DNA of 64,000 nucleotides from Gemmata massiliana (GTDB taxonomy: Bacteria; Planctomycetota; Planctomycetia; Gemmatales; Gemmataceae), in NCBI RefSeq assembly GCF_901538265.1, contig NZ_LR593886.1, positions 5,849,738-5,913,737 of the forward strand, given 5' to 3'. The translations under genes were made by a program, and so were the position numbers. Positions 1 to 8,447 of this stretch are shown here, one piece after another (position 1 is the first letter of the stretch; every line of letters starts with the position of its first letter). The notes beneath the pieces are model-generated. The model saw nothing but the letters and a program-made list of their open reading frames with translations, did no database searches and was not told the origin of the DNA.

Positions 1-1816
1 ACCGCGTGTTCTGGCGCGCCACCCACAACAGACCCCACGCATGTCCGGCGCGAACGTCTTTTGGCTTGTCGGCCGGAGGAAGTTCCAACCCACTTTCGTC
101 GGCCTTGTCCTTCGATCCGGCCCCGGAGCGGGCCTGAACGATCGCCCCTCGTGCCCACGCTTTCATCCCGTCGTCCACGACGAGGTTGGCCAGTTCCTTC
201 GCCAGATCGGGCTTGTTCTTCTCGGCCGCGATTTGGACGAGTCGGAGTACGGAGAACGCCGAAATCTCCTTGCGCCCTTTGTTCGCGGACAAAATCGCTT
301 GAGCCGCGTCGAGCGCCGGTCCCGGGTCCGCGGACCAGTCCGCGCACAACGCGAGCGCCCGAATCTGCCCCTCGGGAGGCCCCCGCCGCTGTGCCAACTG
401 GACCGCAACGTCGGATTGGTTCTCCACCAGTGCCTTACCCACATACGCGAACCGGCTGGATTCCAGCATCGATTCACCCGTAGGCGGCAAAATGATTCGC
501 GGCGCCTTCTCGGGATCAACCGCGTAGAAGAGCGTTTGGGCCGAAGCCGGGGTCGGGACACTCTTCATCAGTTCCGGCCCGCGCCCCTTCAGGTCACCCA
601 TCACCCGGCGCGGCAAATCGCTCCCCTTATCGGTGCGCAAGACCTCCAGCGCGATGAATGCCTTCGCCTCGTCCTGCTCTTTCTCGTTGAAGAGCGCGAG
701 TGGGATCATTTCGACGGCGAGAAGCCCCTGCCCCTGTTTGGTGAGTTCGCGCGCGAGCCGGCGGGCGAGGTGGTTCTTGAACTCGAACTCGGCCGCTCGC
801 AGTAATTCGAGCGACTGGCGCAGCTCGTCGAGTACCGTGTAGAGGCGCTCGTTGGGGCGGGTCTTCAGGTCGGTGCCCGGCGTCCAGCGAATGCGCACCT
901 GATCGCGCGCTTGTTGTTCGCTACCACCCAAGATGAGAATCGAAGCCGCCAGTTCACCACCCACGGCATTCCGAGAAAGGCTCGGTGGCGCTTTGCGGAT
1001 CGCGTCGCGTGCCTTCGCGAATTGTTCCAGCGCCTCCTTGATTTTCGGTTCCTTGTGCCGCGCCGCGTGCTCGCCGCCGGCGATGTACAGGAGCGCGGAA
1101 CACAACTGGGCTTCGGGCGGCGCATCGTTCGCCGGTAGCGCGCCAGTGGACTTGGCGAACTCCTCCTGCGCTTCCACCATCAACCGGTCTTCGCCGCGCT
1201 CGACGCGCCCCACATAACACGAACGAACCCCGAGCGTCGTACCGAGCAGAGCGCCCACGATCACAAGGGCGAACGTCACTTTCTGCTTCAGCGGGCGCGG
1301 TTCGTACTCGACCTCGATGACCTTTTCCTGGATCGTCTTGGTAGATAACTGCTGGAGATCCGCCATGTCCTGCACGCCCTCGAGCTTCTGGGCGCGTTCT
1401 TTCGCCATGCTCGGGAGTTTGCTCCGCTCCACGCGCCAATCCAAAGGCGCATCGTTCTTCGCTTCGGGAATTTTGACCCGCTGGCGGCACTCCGGATTCG
1501 GGCAGAGGGTGTTCTTGCCGGCCCGCGCCAGCGGCTCGGTCCACTTGTGGTTACAGTGCTGGCACTCGATGGGGATGAGTTGCGCGGCCGCGTCTTTTTC
1601 GACTTGAGCTTGTTCGTCGGCCAGCGCCGCGAGTGCCTTGGCCTCGGCCTCGGCTATTTCCTCGGCCGTCAGGCGCGGCACCCCACCCGCGACGACAACC
1701 GGCTGCGGGATCGTGAGCTTGGCGCGACAGGTCTTGCAGGTCGCCGACTTCCCGGCGAACTCGTCCTTGAGCCGGTATGCGTGCTGACAGTGCGGGCAGT
1801 TGAACTCAATCGCCAT
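1..1816 (-). CDS. Zinc-ribbon membrane protein, C-terminus beyond window edge
   Basis: This open frame starts with ATG at 1816 and reads leftwards without a stop to the window edge, giving 605 codons of a longer protein. The N-terminus has a CPHC...CKTC zinc ribbon (about residues 8-30) of the MJ0042/FYDLN-like kind common in planctomycetes. A second Cys set (CQHC, then CPNPEC) lies around residues 84-110. A single hydrophobic segment near residues 180-197 is followed by a long, mostly helical region rich in Ala, Leu and Glu with repeat-like character. This suggests a cytoplasmic zinc ribbon, one membrane span and a large external helical domain. No catalytic motif is visible and the function is unknown. 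The competing long frames on the plus strand here are antisense shadows. Confidence 0.8.
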   Translation of the reverse strand, partial: MAIEFNCPHCQHAYRLKDEFAGKSATCKTCRAKLTIPQPVVVAGGVPRLTAEEIAEAEAKALAALADEQAQVEKDAAAQLIPIECQHCNHKWTEPLARAGKNTLCPNPECRQRVKIPEAKNDAPLDWRVERSKLPSMAKERAQKLEGVQDMADLQQLSTKTIQEKVIEVEYEPRPLKQKVTFALVIVGALLGTTLGVRSCYVGRVERGEDRLMVEAQEEFAKSTGALPANDAPPEAQLCSALLYIAGGEHAARHKEPKIKEALEQFAKARDAIRKAPPSLSRNAVGGELAASILILGGSEQQARDQVRIRWTPGTDLKTRPNERLYTVLDELRQSLELLRAAEFEFKNHLARRLARELTKQGQGLLAVEMIPLALFNEKEQDEAKAFIALEVLRTDKGSDLPRRVMGDLKGRGPELMKSVPTPASAQTLFYAVDPEKAPRIILPPTGESMLESSRFAYVGKALVENQSDVAVQLAQRRGPPEGQIRALALCADWSADPGPALDAAQAILSANKGRKEISAFSVLRLVQIAAEKNKPDLAKELANLVVDDGMKAWARGAIVQARSGAGSKDKADESGLELPPADKPKDVRAGHAWGLLWVARQNTR

Positions 1817-2125
1817 GTTCGGTGGTCCCGCTGCGTGAATCAGAGAACGGGAGACTTGTAGACCCATTATCCGGTGAATCGGGAACAGAGGCAATCGCGC
1901 ATTAGCGAAGTGGTTCGACTCGCGCCGCTATCACTTCTCGTTGCAACACCAGACGTTGCGACCGCCCCCAAGAACGGTTCTTCGACACGTTTCCGGCCCC
2001 AAAGTCATCGCGAAGCAAAAGAAGAGACTGTAACCGCGCCCAACGCAGCAGAAGTGGCACGCGGTTCGGCTTGTTCGTGTCTCGGTGCGTGGTATTAACG
2101 TCCGGCCCGATCGGGAGAAACGGAA
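1817..2125. other. Intergenic gap between divergent genes
   Basis: These 309 bases separate the zinc-ribbon gene (minus) from the small lipoprotein gene (plus), so they should hold both promoters. Short open frames here have no ribosome site or recognisable protein features. I see no RNA gene or clear hairpin. Confidence 0.5.
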
Positions 2126-2374
2126 ATGACGTCGCGCGCGTGGGTCGTTATTGCACTGATCGCATTGGTCCAGGCAACGGGGTGCTGCCAGCACTGCTGT
2201 TGCCTCAGCGATCGCGATTCCCGATCACCGACACGCGACACGTACCGCGACGATCGGCCCCCGCGCGTGGGCGGCGCCGATACCCTTCCGCCGGCAAACT
2301 TGCCGACCAGCCCGGGCGCAGCCCCGTCATCGGGACCGCCGAAAGTCACGGGCGCTTACGGTGGAGTTGAGTAA
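2126..2374 (+). CDS. Small putative lipoprotein, Cys-rich N-terminus, Pro-rich tail
   Basis: An 82-residue protein starts at ATG 2126 after a GGGAG ribosome site. A short hydrophobic leader (residues 5-18) runs into ATGC with a lipobox-like arrangement, then a cluster of five cysteines within about seven residues (CCQHCCC). The rest is polar and proline-rich and looks unstructured. The best reading is a small exported lipoprotein, or a secreted peptide with a metal-binding or disulfide-linked Cys cluster. No family is recognised. It lies alone between a divergent zinc-ribbon gene and a convergent kinase gene. The position -3 residue of the lipobox is Ala rather than Leu, which lowers certainty. 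Confidence 0.5.
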   Translation: MTSRAWVVIALIALVQATGCCQHCCCLSDRDSRSPTRDTYRDDRPPRVGGADTLPPANLPTSPGAAPSSGPPKVTGAYGGVE

Positions 2375-2390
2375 TTACGCGACCAAGCGG

Positions 2391-3407
2391 TCACGAACTG
2401 GGGTTCGAGAAGGGCGGGCGACGGAGCGTTCCGTGTGAAGCCGGCGGGCCAGCCGGTCGGCGGAAGATATTGGACCCGCTACGGATCGTGGCGGGTACGA
2501 CTTTCATCGGAGTATCCGCATCACCAAAATCAACTCGTAAATTGAGCGATTTCAGAATCGCCGACATGAACTCACAGCAACTCGAGAACCGTTCCTGTGG
2601 GATCGGTGAGAGTGCTTTCAGCAGAGGCGCGCGTTCCAGCTCAGTGACACCACTCAGGTCCGCGAACGGGCGAAGCGCGGACCGCGATGCATTTTTGACC
2701 GGCGGTGGGAACGGGAACCGCCCGCACCGGAGCGCGTAGTACGTAATGGCAAGGCTGTATTGGTCGGACCAGTCGGTAATGGACCCGAGGAACACTTCCG
2801 GGGCCGCGTATTCGCGCGTCCCCTGGCGCGAACAGGGCGTGCTCGGACCGAACGTGGCGGTCGCGAGCCCGTGGTCGGTAAGTTTCGCGGTATCGCCGAA
2901 CAGCAGGATGTTATTGGGCTTCACGTCACCGTGCTGGAACCCGACCCGGCGCCCGTCGCGAACGTGTTGCCGGGCGTTCAGGAAATCCAGCGCTTCGGCG
3001 ACTTGCCACAAGTAGAGGCACAGCGTGGCCGGTTCGAGTTCCTGCCCCAAGTCGTCGCGGTAGAGCAGCATCAGGTCGAGGAGCGTCGCCTCGGCCAGTT
3101 CCATGTTGACGACGAGGTACCCGGGCACCGACCAGACGTCGTAAGTCTTGACAATGTAAGGGTGTTCGAGGCTCTGGAACGATTGAATCGAGCGCAGTTC
3201 GCGGGCCGTGGTGTTCGTGTTCGAGGTGGGCATGAACTTGAGCGCCACCGGCGGGCCGGAAGGCGCTTCCGCCTCCCACACCTCGGCGAACCCCCCACGC
3301 CCGCGCACGCACCGCAACCGGTACCCGGGAGAGGGTTCCGCACCGACGGCGAACGCGAACGCCCCCGGCGTGGTCGAACGAATGTTGGGAAGGGCCGACA
3401 ACACCAC
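2391..3407 (-). CDS. Hanks-type Ser/Thr protein kinase with altered HRD and DFG motifs
   Basis: A 338-residue protein with one kinase domain and no membrane segment. The Gly loop GRGGFAEV is at residues 36-43, the ATP lysine is in VALKF (Lys57), the catalytic loop reads HGDVKPNN (159-166), the metal motif reads DHG (178-180) and the APE motif is at 202-204. The catalytic Asp, Lys and Asn are all present, so activity is plausible, but HRD is HGD and DFG is DHG. HGD is frequent in planctomycete kinases; DHG is rarer. The C-terminal ~40 residues are Ser/Pro/Arg-rich. The start is GTG at 3407 behind a GGGG stretch. It is transcribed towards the small lipoprotein gene and lies just downstream of a Nudix gene. 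Substrate unknown. Confidence 0.88.
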   Translation of the reverse strand: MVLSALPNIRSTTPGAFAFAVGAEPSPGYRLRCVRGRGGFAEVWEAEAPSGPPVALKFMPTSNTNTTARELRSIQSFQSLEHPYIVKTYDVWSVPGYLVVNMELAEATLLDLMLLYRDDLGQELEPATLCLYLWQVAEALDFLNARQHVRDGRRVGFQHGDVKPNNILLFGDTAKLTDHGLATATFGPSTPCSRQGTREYAAPEVFLGSITDWSDQYSLAITYYALRCGRFPFPPPVKNASRSALRPFADLSGVTELERAPLLKALSPIPQERFSSCCEFMSAILKSLNLRVDFGDADTPMKVVPATIRSGSNIFRRPAGPPASHGTLRRPPFSNPSS

Positions 3408-3568
3408 ATCCCCTTTGGGCGAGATCGCCCGCGGACAATTCGCCCGCGGCGCGATGAAGGTGCATGTATTTCAGCCGAACTGTAGCACACGAAGGCCGTG
3501 TGAAGGCGCCGTAAACCGGTTTCGTTCCGGATCGGGCGAAATTATCCGACCCTGGCACCAACGCTTCA

Positions 3569-4069
3569 TTATACGCCGGCGCTGACGGTGCTGTAACTCC
3601 AACTGAGTGGCTTACCGTTGTGGTACGGCATGACGCCGTGGAATTGGGGGGACGAGCGGTCGAATATGAGGGGCAGAAAGAACCGGTCGCCGTCCCACAA
3701 CGGAAGTGTCGAAACGTGCTCGACTTCGACCCATTCGAGCACCCCTTCCGCGTTCGCGCTAAGTGGCGTCCCGGAAAACTGTTCGATCCGAAAAATGAAC
3801 CCGAACCAGTCCTCGCCGCGTTTCCCAAAACCGGGCCAGGAAATGGTGCCGGCGAGCTGCACGGCATCGCACTCGATGCCCGCCTCCTCGCGGATCTCGC
3901 GCTTCATCCCCGCGACCACGTCCTCGCCGGGTTCGAGTTTCCCGCCGAGGCCGTTGTACTTACCCAAATGCGCGTCGTCCGGGCGCGCGTTCCGGTGGAT
4001 CATGAGCACCCGCCGGCCGTCGGACGAGAAAACGTAGCCGAGTGTCGCAAGGATAGGGGTGTAGGGCAT
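3569..4069 (-). CDS. Nudix hydrolase (MutT/8-oxo-dGTP diphosphatase-like)
   Basis: A 166-residue protein with a complete Nudix box at residues 43-65: G, five residues, E49, seven residues, then REIREEAGI. This family hydrolyses nucleoside diphosphates linked to another group. The N-terminal strand (MPYTPILATLGYVF) and the downstream WEEV-like edge resemble the MutT/MTH1 type that sanitises oxidised dNTPs, so 8-oxo-dGTP is a likely but unproven substrate. The length is slightly above the 130-160 residues typical of MutT. It starts at ATG 4069 and lies about 160 bases upstream of the kinase gene on the same strand. Confidence 0.9.
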   Translation of the reverse strand: MPYTPILATLGYVFSSDGRRVLMIHRNARPDDAHLGKYNGLGGKLEPGEDVVAGMKREIREEAGIECDAVQLAGTISWPGFGKRGEDWFGFIFRIEQFSGTPLSANAEGVLEWVEVEHVSTLPLWDGDRFFLPLIFDRSSPQFHGVMPYHNGKPLSWSYSTVSAGV

Positions 4070-4203
4070 GTGTTTTTGGCGAACGGCCGGTGTAAACCGG
4101 CTGGTGGCTCGGGCGAAAATTGCACACTTGGGGTAGATCGGGGCAGGCGCTTTAGTGTGCCCTCACAGAGCCAGTGTGGACCAAGACGTCTCCACCGGCC
4201 AGT

Positions 4204-4479
4204 TCACTCCGGCGGTTCACTCTCTTCGGGCTTCAGTCCGGCGACCACGGCGCGAACCTGCTTCAAGTCTTCGTCTGTCACTCCCTCGCGACGCGGGTAG
4301 CGGCGCTCGAGGGCATCGAGCAGCGTTTCCCACATCTCCCGCGACGGATTCGTCACGGCCGCCCAGTTGGTTCGGCGCCGGAACCGGACCTTGAAGTGCC
4401 ACTTGCGGGCGAACTTTTCTGCCCGAACGAAGCGCTTCTCTTCGCTCTCCGGGTCCGCGTCGGTCCACTCGATTTCCAT
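4204..4479 (-). CDS. Small conserved-looking hypothetical protein
   Basis: A 91-residue, highly charged soluble protein starting at ATG 4479. The central part contains WHFKVRFRRRTNW and a helical stretch with LLDALERRYPRREGVTDEDL, and it ends in an acidic Pro/Glu tail. There is no signal peptide, Cys pair or membrane segment. I do not recognise a family. The clean start, full-length frame and balanced composition support a real gene. It is divergent from the WD40 gene that starts at 4581, with only about 100 bases between them for both promoters. Confidence 0.65.
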   Translation of the reverse strand: MEIEWTDADPESEEKRFVRAEKFARKWHFKVRFRRRTNWAAVTNPSREMWETLLDALERRYPRREGVTDEDLKQVRAVVAGLKPEESEPPE

Positions 4480-4580
4480 ATTGGCGCCCGCAAAGACTTT
4501 GGGTGTACAATTCCAGGGTATCGGCCCGTGCCCTGAAGGGGGAAGCCGGTTCCAGTCCGCAGTAGCGGGGTCCGGGAAAC

Positions 4581-5480
4581 ATGCTGCTGTTCGAGGCTCA
4601 CAAGCACGAAACGCCCGAGGTGACTCATAAGGCCGTCGTATCGATCGCGTTCAGCCCGGACGGATCAACCTTCGCCACGGGCGGGCGCGACGGTACAGTG
4701 CTCGTGCGGGACGCGGGCGGAAACGTCGCGTCGCTCCTCAAGCACAGCCCTAAGGTGCTCCCGGTCCATGCAGTCGGGTTCCAACCAAACGGAACTGGGC
4801 TCGTCAGCGGCGGTGCCTTCGGGTGGATGATATACAGACGCGGCGGTGAGAAGTGGCGCGAGTTCGCGTCCAAGTTGTCCCCCGTCACGTCGCTCGCGGT
4901 GCTCAACGACCGAATCGTCGCCATCGGTACAGGGGACCGCTTCAAAGCCAGTTCCGGTGCGCTTGAACTTTGGGACACTGTTAGTGATCGTAAAATCCCG
5001 CGCCCTTTCCCCGAGCCCAATGGGGTTCGCGCGGTTGCTGCCAGTCCGAAGAACAAGCTCGTGGCTTGGGCCACGGGGCACCGAAAAGTCCGCGTGTGGG
5101 ACATTACCACACCGAACCCCACCGACTTCCCCCAAGAACGCGATTGCCCCGCCCTCGCCCTCAGTACCGACGGATCCATGCTCGCCACCGCCGGCGACTG
5201 GAACGCGAAAATCTACGACCTCAAAACGAAGCGCGAACGGGTCGTGTTAAAAGGCCACAAGGGACAGGTATTGTCGGTCGCGTTCAGCCCGGACGGGTCG
5301 ACTGTCGCAACTGGAAGCTTCGATTCCACGGTGCGCCTGTGGGACACGGCCACCGGAAAGGAACGCGCGAATTACCAGTGGGACATCGGCGTGGTCCATT
5401 GTGTGACCTACGCTCCGGACGGCTTCCGGCTGGCCGCGGGTGGTGATTCCGGGCGCGTTGTCGTGTGGGACACTGAATAG
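4581..5480 (+). CDS. WD40 repeat protein, single seven-bladed propeller
   Basis: A 299-residue protein consisting almost entirely of seven WD40-type repeats. They can be counted from their core strands: SIAFSPDGSTFATGG, AVGFQPNGTGLVSGG, SLAVLNDRIVAIGTG, AVAASPKNKLVAWATG, ALALSTDGSMLATAG, SVAFSPDGSTVATGS and CVTYAPDGFRLAAGG, several closed by WD or YD. Seven repeats make exactly one propeller, so this is probably a complete stand-alone scaffold rather than a fragment. There is no signal peptide, so it likely acts in the cytoplasm in protein-protein interaction. No catalytic domain is attached; planctomycete WD40 domains are often fused to kinases, and none is here. The partner is unknown. Confidence 0.88.
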   Translation: MLLFEAHKHETPEVTHKAVVSIAFSPDGSTFATGGRDGTVLVRDAGGNVASLLKHSPKVLPVHAVGFQPNGTGLVSGGAFGWMIYRRGGEKWREFASKLSPVTSLAVLNDRIVAIGTGDRFKASSGALELWDTVSDRKIPRPFPEPNGVRAVAASPKNKLVAWATGHRKVRVWDITTPNPTDFPQERDCPALALSTDGSMLATAGDWNAKIYDLKTKRERVVLKGHKGQVLSVAFSPDGSTVATGSFDSTVRLWDTATGKERANYQWDIGVVHCVTYAPDGFRLAAGGDSGRVVVWDTE

Positions 5481-5793
5481 CGAACCCCAATTTCGCGTCC
5501 GGTCGAGCACAATTCAGAATCTCTTATCGAATCGAGCCTACGCCGGAGATCCGTGCCCACTTGAGTGGCGTCGGCACCTACCAAGCCGTTTCGCTCCGTG
5601 CTGGCCTGCCACACCGGTCCAGGCGATCCGTCACTGGTGAACGGCACGATCAAGCAGTGTTTGGGTAAAGGACGTGGTTCAAAGTGAAAAAGGCCGAGCC
5701 GCGCAATTTGCGCGGCTCGGGTGATAACTTGTGTGCCCCGGATCGAAGGATTTGGCAGTCCAAATTCACAGCGCTTGCGCGAGTCCAACGAGG
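5481..5793. other. Intergenic gap between convergent genes
   Basis: About 310 bases lie between the WD40 gene (plus) and the SPFH gene (minus). The only clear structure is the hairpin described separately at 5687-5720. I see no coding or RNA gene in the remainder. Confidence 0.5.
5687..5720 (-). terminator. Rho-independent terminator of the SPFH gene
   Basis: An 11-bp perfect GC-rich stem (CCGAGCCGCGC at 5694-5704, pairing with 5710-5720) closes a five-base loop. On the minus strand the hairpin is followed by five T residues (A tract at 5687-5691 on the plus strand). It lies about 75 bases past the SPFH stop codon. Confidence 0.8.
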
Positions 5794-7929
5794 CTACTTC
5801 GCGGTCAGCGTGCCCATCGCTTCGCGTGCCAGCTTATCGCACTCACCCCGAAATTCGGTTGCTTCAGGGGAATCGCCGAACGAGCCGAGCCCGGTCTTCT
5901 CGCCCAACAGCAAGGTAAGAAGTGCGTTCAGTGGCCCACCGGCCACACCACTTTCGCCGGTCGCCCCGCTTACGAACATGCGTTCCGGTACCAACGGCTG
6001 GGTGCTGTCGGCGAGCCGGTCCGCCAACAGCGACGCGGCATATAATCGCGGGTCGCCATACGCGGCGACCTTGCGCAACACCACGGCCGCTTCGGAAAGA
6101 CCAATTTGGAGGGCTTTTTGCCCCTCGCCGCGTCCGGCTAGCACCTTCTCCTTCGCATGCGCCTCGGCCGTCAGCACCGTTTGCTCGGCCTGGCGCTTCG
6201 CTCGAGCCAGTTCCGCGTCCGCCGTAACGACCATCTGTTCAGACTGTTTCCTGGCACGTGCCAGTTCCGCTTCCCCGCGGCTCTCGGCGATCTGGATCTC
6301 GGCTCGTGCGTTTGTGAGTTGCACCTGAACGGCAGCTTGGGCCTGGGCCTCGTTGAGCGTGCGCAACTTCTCCGCGGCGGTGCGCTGGCGCTCGTAGGTT
6401 TCGAGCTGCTCGATGGACAACTGCCGTAACCGCAACTGTTCGAGCAGCGCCTCGATCTTCGAGTCCTTTTCGTGCGCCACGGGTTTGCCGATGAGGACGT
6501 CCACGCACTCGACGTCGAACTCGCGGAACCGGGTCCGCAGTTCGGCCCGGGCCTCGGCCTGGATCAGATCCCGCTCGTGGAGCAACTGAAGCATCGTCTT
6601 CTTGTGCGCGACGTCACGGAAGTAAGCGCTGAGCATGGGGTCGATTGACTGTGTGATGAGCTTCTTGACGTCCCCGAACCGCTGGATCACGCTGGGCGCT
6701 CGTTGGTAGTCGATGTGAACGACCACGGAGAGCGGCAGGAGCGGCTCGTAGGCGTCTCGCGTAACCAGATCGATGGAGCGCAGTGCCTCGTCAAACTTGT
6801 GCGTTTCGGTTCTACCGGTCACCCAGTGCAACACGAAGTTCGTTGTCGGCACCAGGATCACCTGACCCGCGTAGACGTTGAACGGGTACTTCCCCGGACC
6901 GAGGGGCCGTTCCCAAACACCTCGCTCACCGTCCTGCACCCGCTCACCGTGGCGGAACCCGGTGCCGGAGACGTCGCGCCCGGCCCGCCCCACGTAGCTC
7001 ACGACAACACCCACGTGACCAATGGGCACGACGGTCTTGGCGACCAGTTCCACCGATGCGAACCAGCGGTTGATAAAGTACGTGCCGTCCGTCAGTGGGG
7101 CGGACTGGCGCCCGCGGCGCCCGGCAGCTTTCAGGAACGCTTCGGAGTCCTGATAGTTGTTGTGGTAGCTGGCGCCATCCGGCTCGGTCCCCACGGCCGG
7201 CGCGATAATCTCACCCGGCGGAAGACTGGGGCCGTCGTGGACGGTGACAACCCCGATCAGGTCGTCGTGGACTTCTGTTTCACCGGTCTTGCTCGACCCG
7301 CCGATCACGACCGGTTGGAACCCGCCGCACCCGGTCAACTGTTCGTGCCACGCCCCGATCGCGTCCGTCTCCTGAGCTTCGAGCAGGTGCGGGAGGCTAT
7401 ACGCCCCGTTCTCGGTCATTACGACGAATGCAGCAGGATTAATGGCGTAAACCCCTTCTCGGAGAATCGCTCGCTGGCGCCCCCGCTGTCCGTAATCGGC
7501 CTCCTCACCGACCCGCGCCAGGAACACCTGGGCGTCCTGAAAATTGTTGCACTCCACCACGCGCCCGAGCGTCTGGCTGGGCGGCAGTGGCTGGCCGTCG
7601 CGAGCATACACGTACCCAATTTGTCCTTGCGGAACCGTCACGAGCGGCGCGACGTGAATGCGGTACTGCCAGCGCCAGTACCCGAAGTGCAGCCCACCGC
7701 GGAGTAGCGTGGCCTGGTACCCCGCCTCGTCGTGCAGCGCGATGATCCGGCCGTCCGTCACCGATCCCTTCGGTGACCAGAGCTTTTCGACGACCCCAAC
7801 CTTATCGTTGGGGATCACACGAACCGTGAGCCACCAGAACACGATTCCGCTGCACAAACCTGCAACGGCCAGTAGCCCATAAAGCGCAGCGGGATTCGGG
7901 GCGTCGCCCGTGGCAACAAGCGCGAGCAC
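5794..7929 (-). CDS. SPFH/Band 7 domain membrane protein (flotillin-like)
   Basis: A 711-residue protein. An N-terminal transmembrane helix (about residues 15-35) precedes long beta-rich segments and an SPFH/Band 7 core in the middle. After it comes a long Ala/Glu/Gln-rich coiled coil (about residues 490-600, with repeats such as ARKQSEQ and AKRQAEQ). A C-terminal part has alpha-helical VLRKVAAYGDPRLYA. Flotillins use SPFH plus coiled coil to form membrane-bound oligomeric cages that organise microdomains. The region between the helix and the SPFH core is longer than in simple flotillins and contains repeated VGVVVS/IGYVYA-like strands, as in larger planctomycete SPFH proteins. The start is taken as GTG 7929, because no other Met occurs until far inside. 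The ribosome site is weak. Confidence 0.82.
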   Translation of the reverse strand: MLALVATGDAPNPAALYGLLAVAGLCSGIVFWWLTVRVIPNDKVGVVEKLWSPKGSVTDGRIIALHDEAGYQATLLRGGLHFGYWRWQYRIHVAPLVTVPQGQIGYVYARDGQPLPPSQTLGRVVECNNFQDAQVFLARVGEEADYGQRGRQRAILREGVYAINPAAFVVMTENGAYSLPHLLEAQETDAIGAWHEQLTGCGGFQPVVIGGSSKTGETEVHDDLIGVVTVHDGPSLPPGEIIAPAVGTEPDGASYHNNYQDSEAFLKAAGRRGRQSAPLTDGTYFINRWFASVELVAKTVVPIGHVGVVVSYVGRAGRDVSGTGFRHGERVQDGERGVWERPLGPGKYPFNVYAGQVILVPTTNFVLHWVTGRTETHKFDEALRSIDLVTRDAYEPLLPLSVVVHIDYQRAPSVIQRFGDVKKLITQSIDPMLSAYFRDVAHKKTMLQLLHERDLIQAEARAELRTRFREFDVECVDVLIGKPVAHEKDSKIEALLEQLRLRQLSIEQLETYERQRTAAEKLRTLNEAQAQAAVQVQLTNARAEIQIAESRGEAELARARKQSEQMVVTADAELARAKRQAEQTVLTAEAHAKEKVLAGRGEGQKALQIGLSEAAVVLRKVAAYGDPRLYAASLLADRLADSTQPLVPERMFVSGATGESGVAGGPLNALLTLLLGEKTGLGSFGDSPEATEFRGECDKLAREAMGTLTAK

Positions 7930-8447
7930 ATCAGCACCGTGGGTGCGGAGAATGGGCGCGATCGTCCGAGATGATTCGACGAGGGAGCCCGTTCAAATAG
8001 CGGCGGGAGACGCTCCCGCGCCGGCCTACGAGGTTAGCTGACGGGCTAGGGCTTGAACGTGCCCCGGTGGGTGTAACCCACCTGCGCCCCGGGGAGCGTC
8101 TCTCGTCGCTCCCAGTGGTTCCCCCGCTCCCGCTCTTTGCAAGCGGGACTCGGCTGCTTCTCAGAGTTTCGCACACCGCGGCACAAAATTCAAACAGGAT
8201 CGGACGATCTACAAAGTTCTTTCCAGGCCGAAACGAGCCCGGTTCGGAACAAATTCCCCACGTAGCGGCGCGCGAACGAGTTAGAACGCACCTCACCCGA
8301 CAACGAGGCACGGATTCGCACTTGTGCTCACTTCGCCGGGCGCGCAGAATGCCTGAAGCAATCAACAGTCAAGTATGCGAATCAAACGAATTCAGCTTCG
8401 GGCATGTTTCCCCATTTAAAGCCCCGACCTGTTTTTCGGACGTGCCG
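7930..8447. repeat. Intergenic region with stacked short hairpins
   Basis: This 518-base divergent gap contains at least three strong short inverted repeats: CGGGAG/CTCCCG at 8004-8018 (loop 3), GGTGGGT/ACCCACC at 8066-8082 (loop 3) and GGGAGCG/CGCTCCC at 8092-8113 (loop 8). The arrangement looks like a REP-like dispersed intergenic element, but other copies would have to be found in the genome to show that. The long plus-strand frame that begins at 8067 runs through these hairpins and is not believed to be coding before 8448. Confidence 0.4.

Noticed and set aside
41..805. 254-codon plus-strand open frame near the window start
   Set aside because: It is antisense to the zinc-ribbon membrane protein frame that runs from 1816 to the edge, which has a start with real domains. 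The plus-strand frame is Arg/Gly/Pro-rich with no features.
6703..7707. 334-codon plus-strand frame opposite the SPFH gene
   Set aside because: Antisense shadow; the SPFH frame has a membrane helix, coiled coil and terminator.
8067..8447. Upstream extension of the TPR protein to ATG 8067
   Set aside because: The extension crosses hairpins, is low in recognisable protein character and lacks a ribosome site, while ATG 8448 gives a proper signal anchor.
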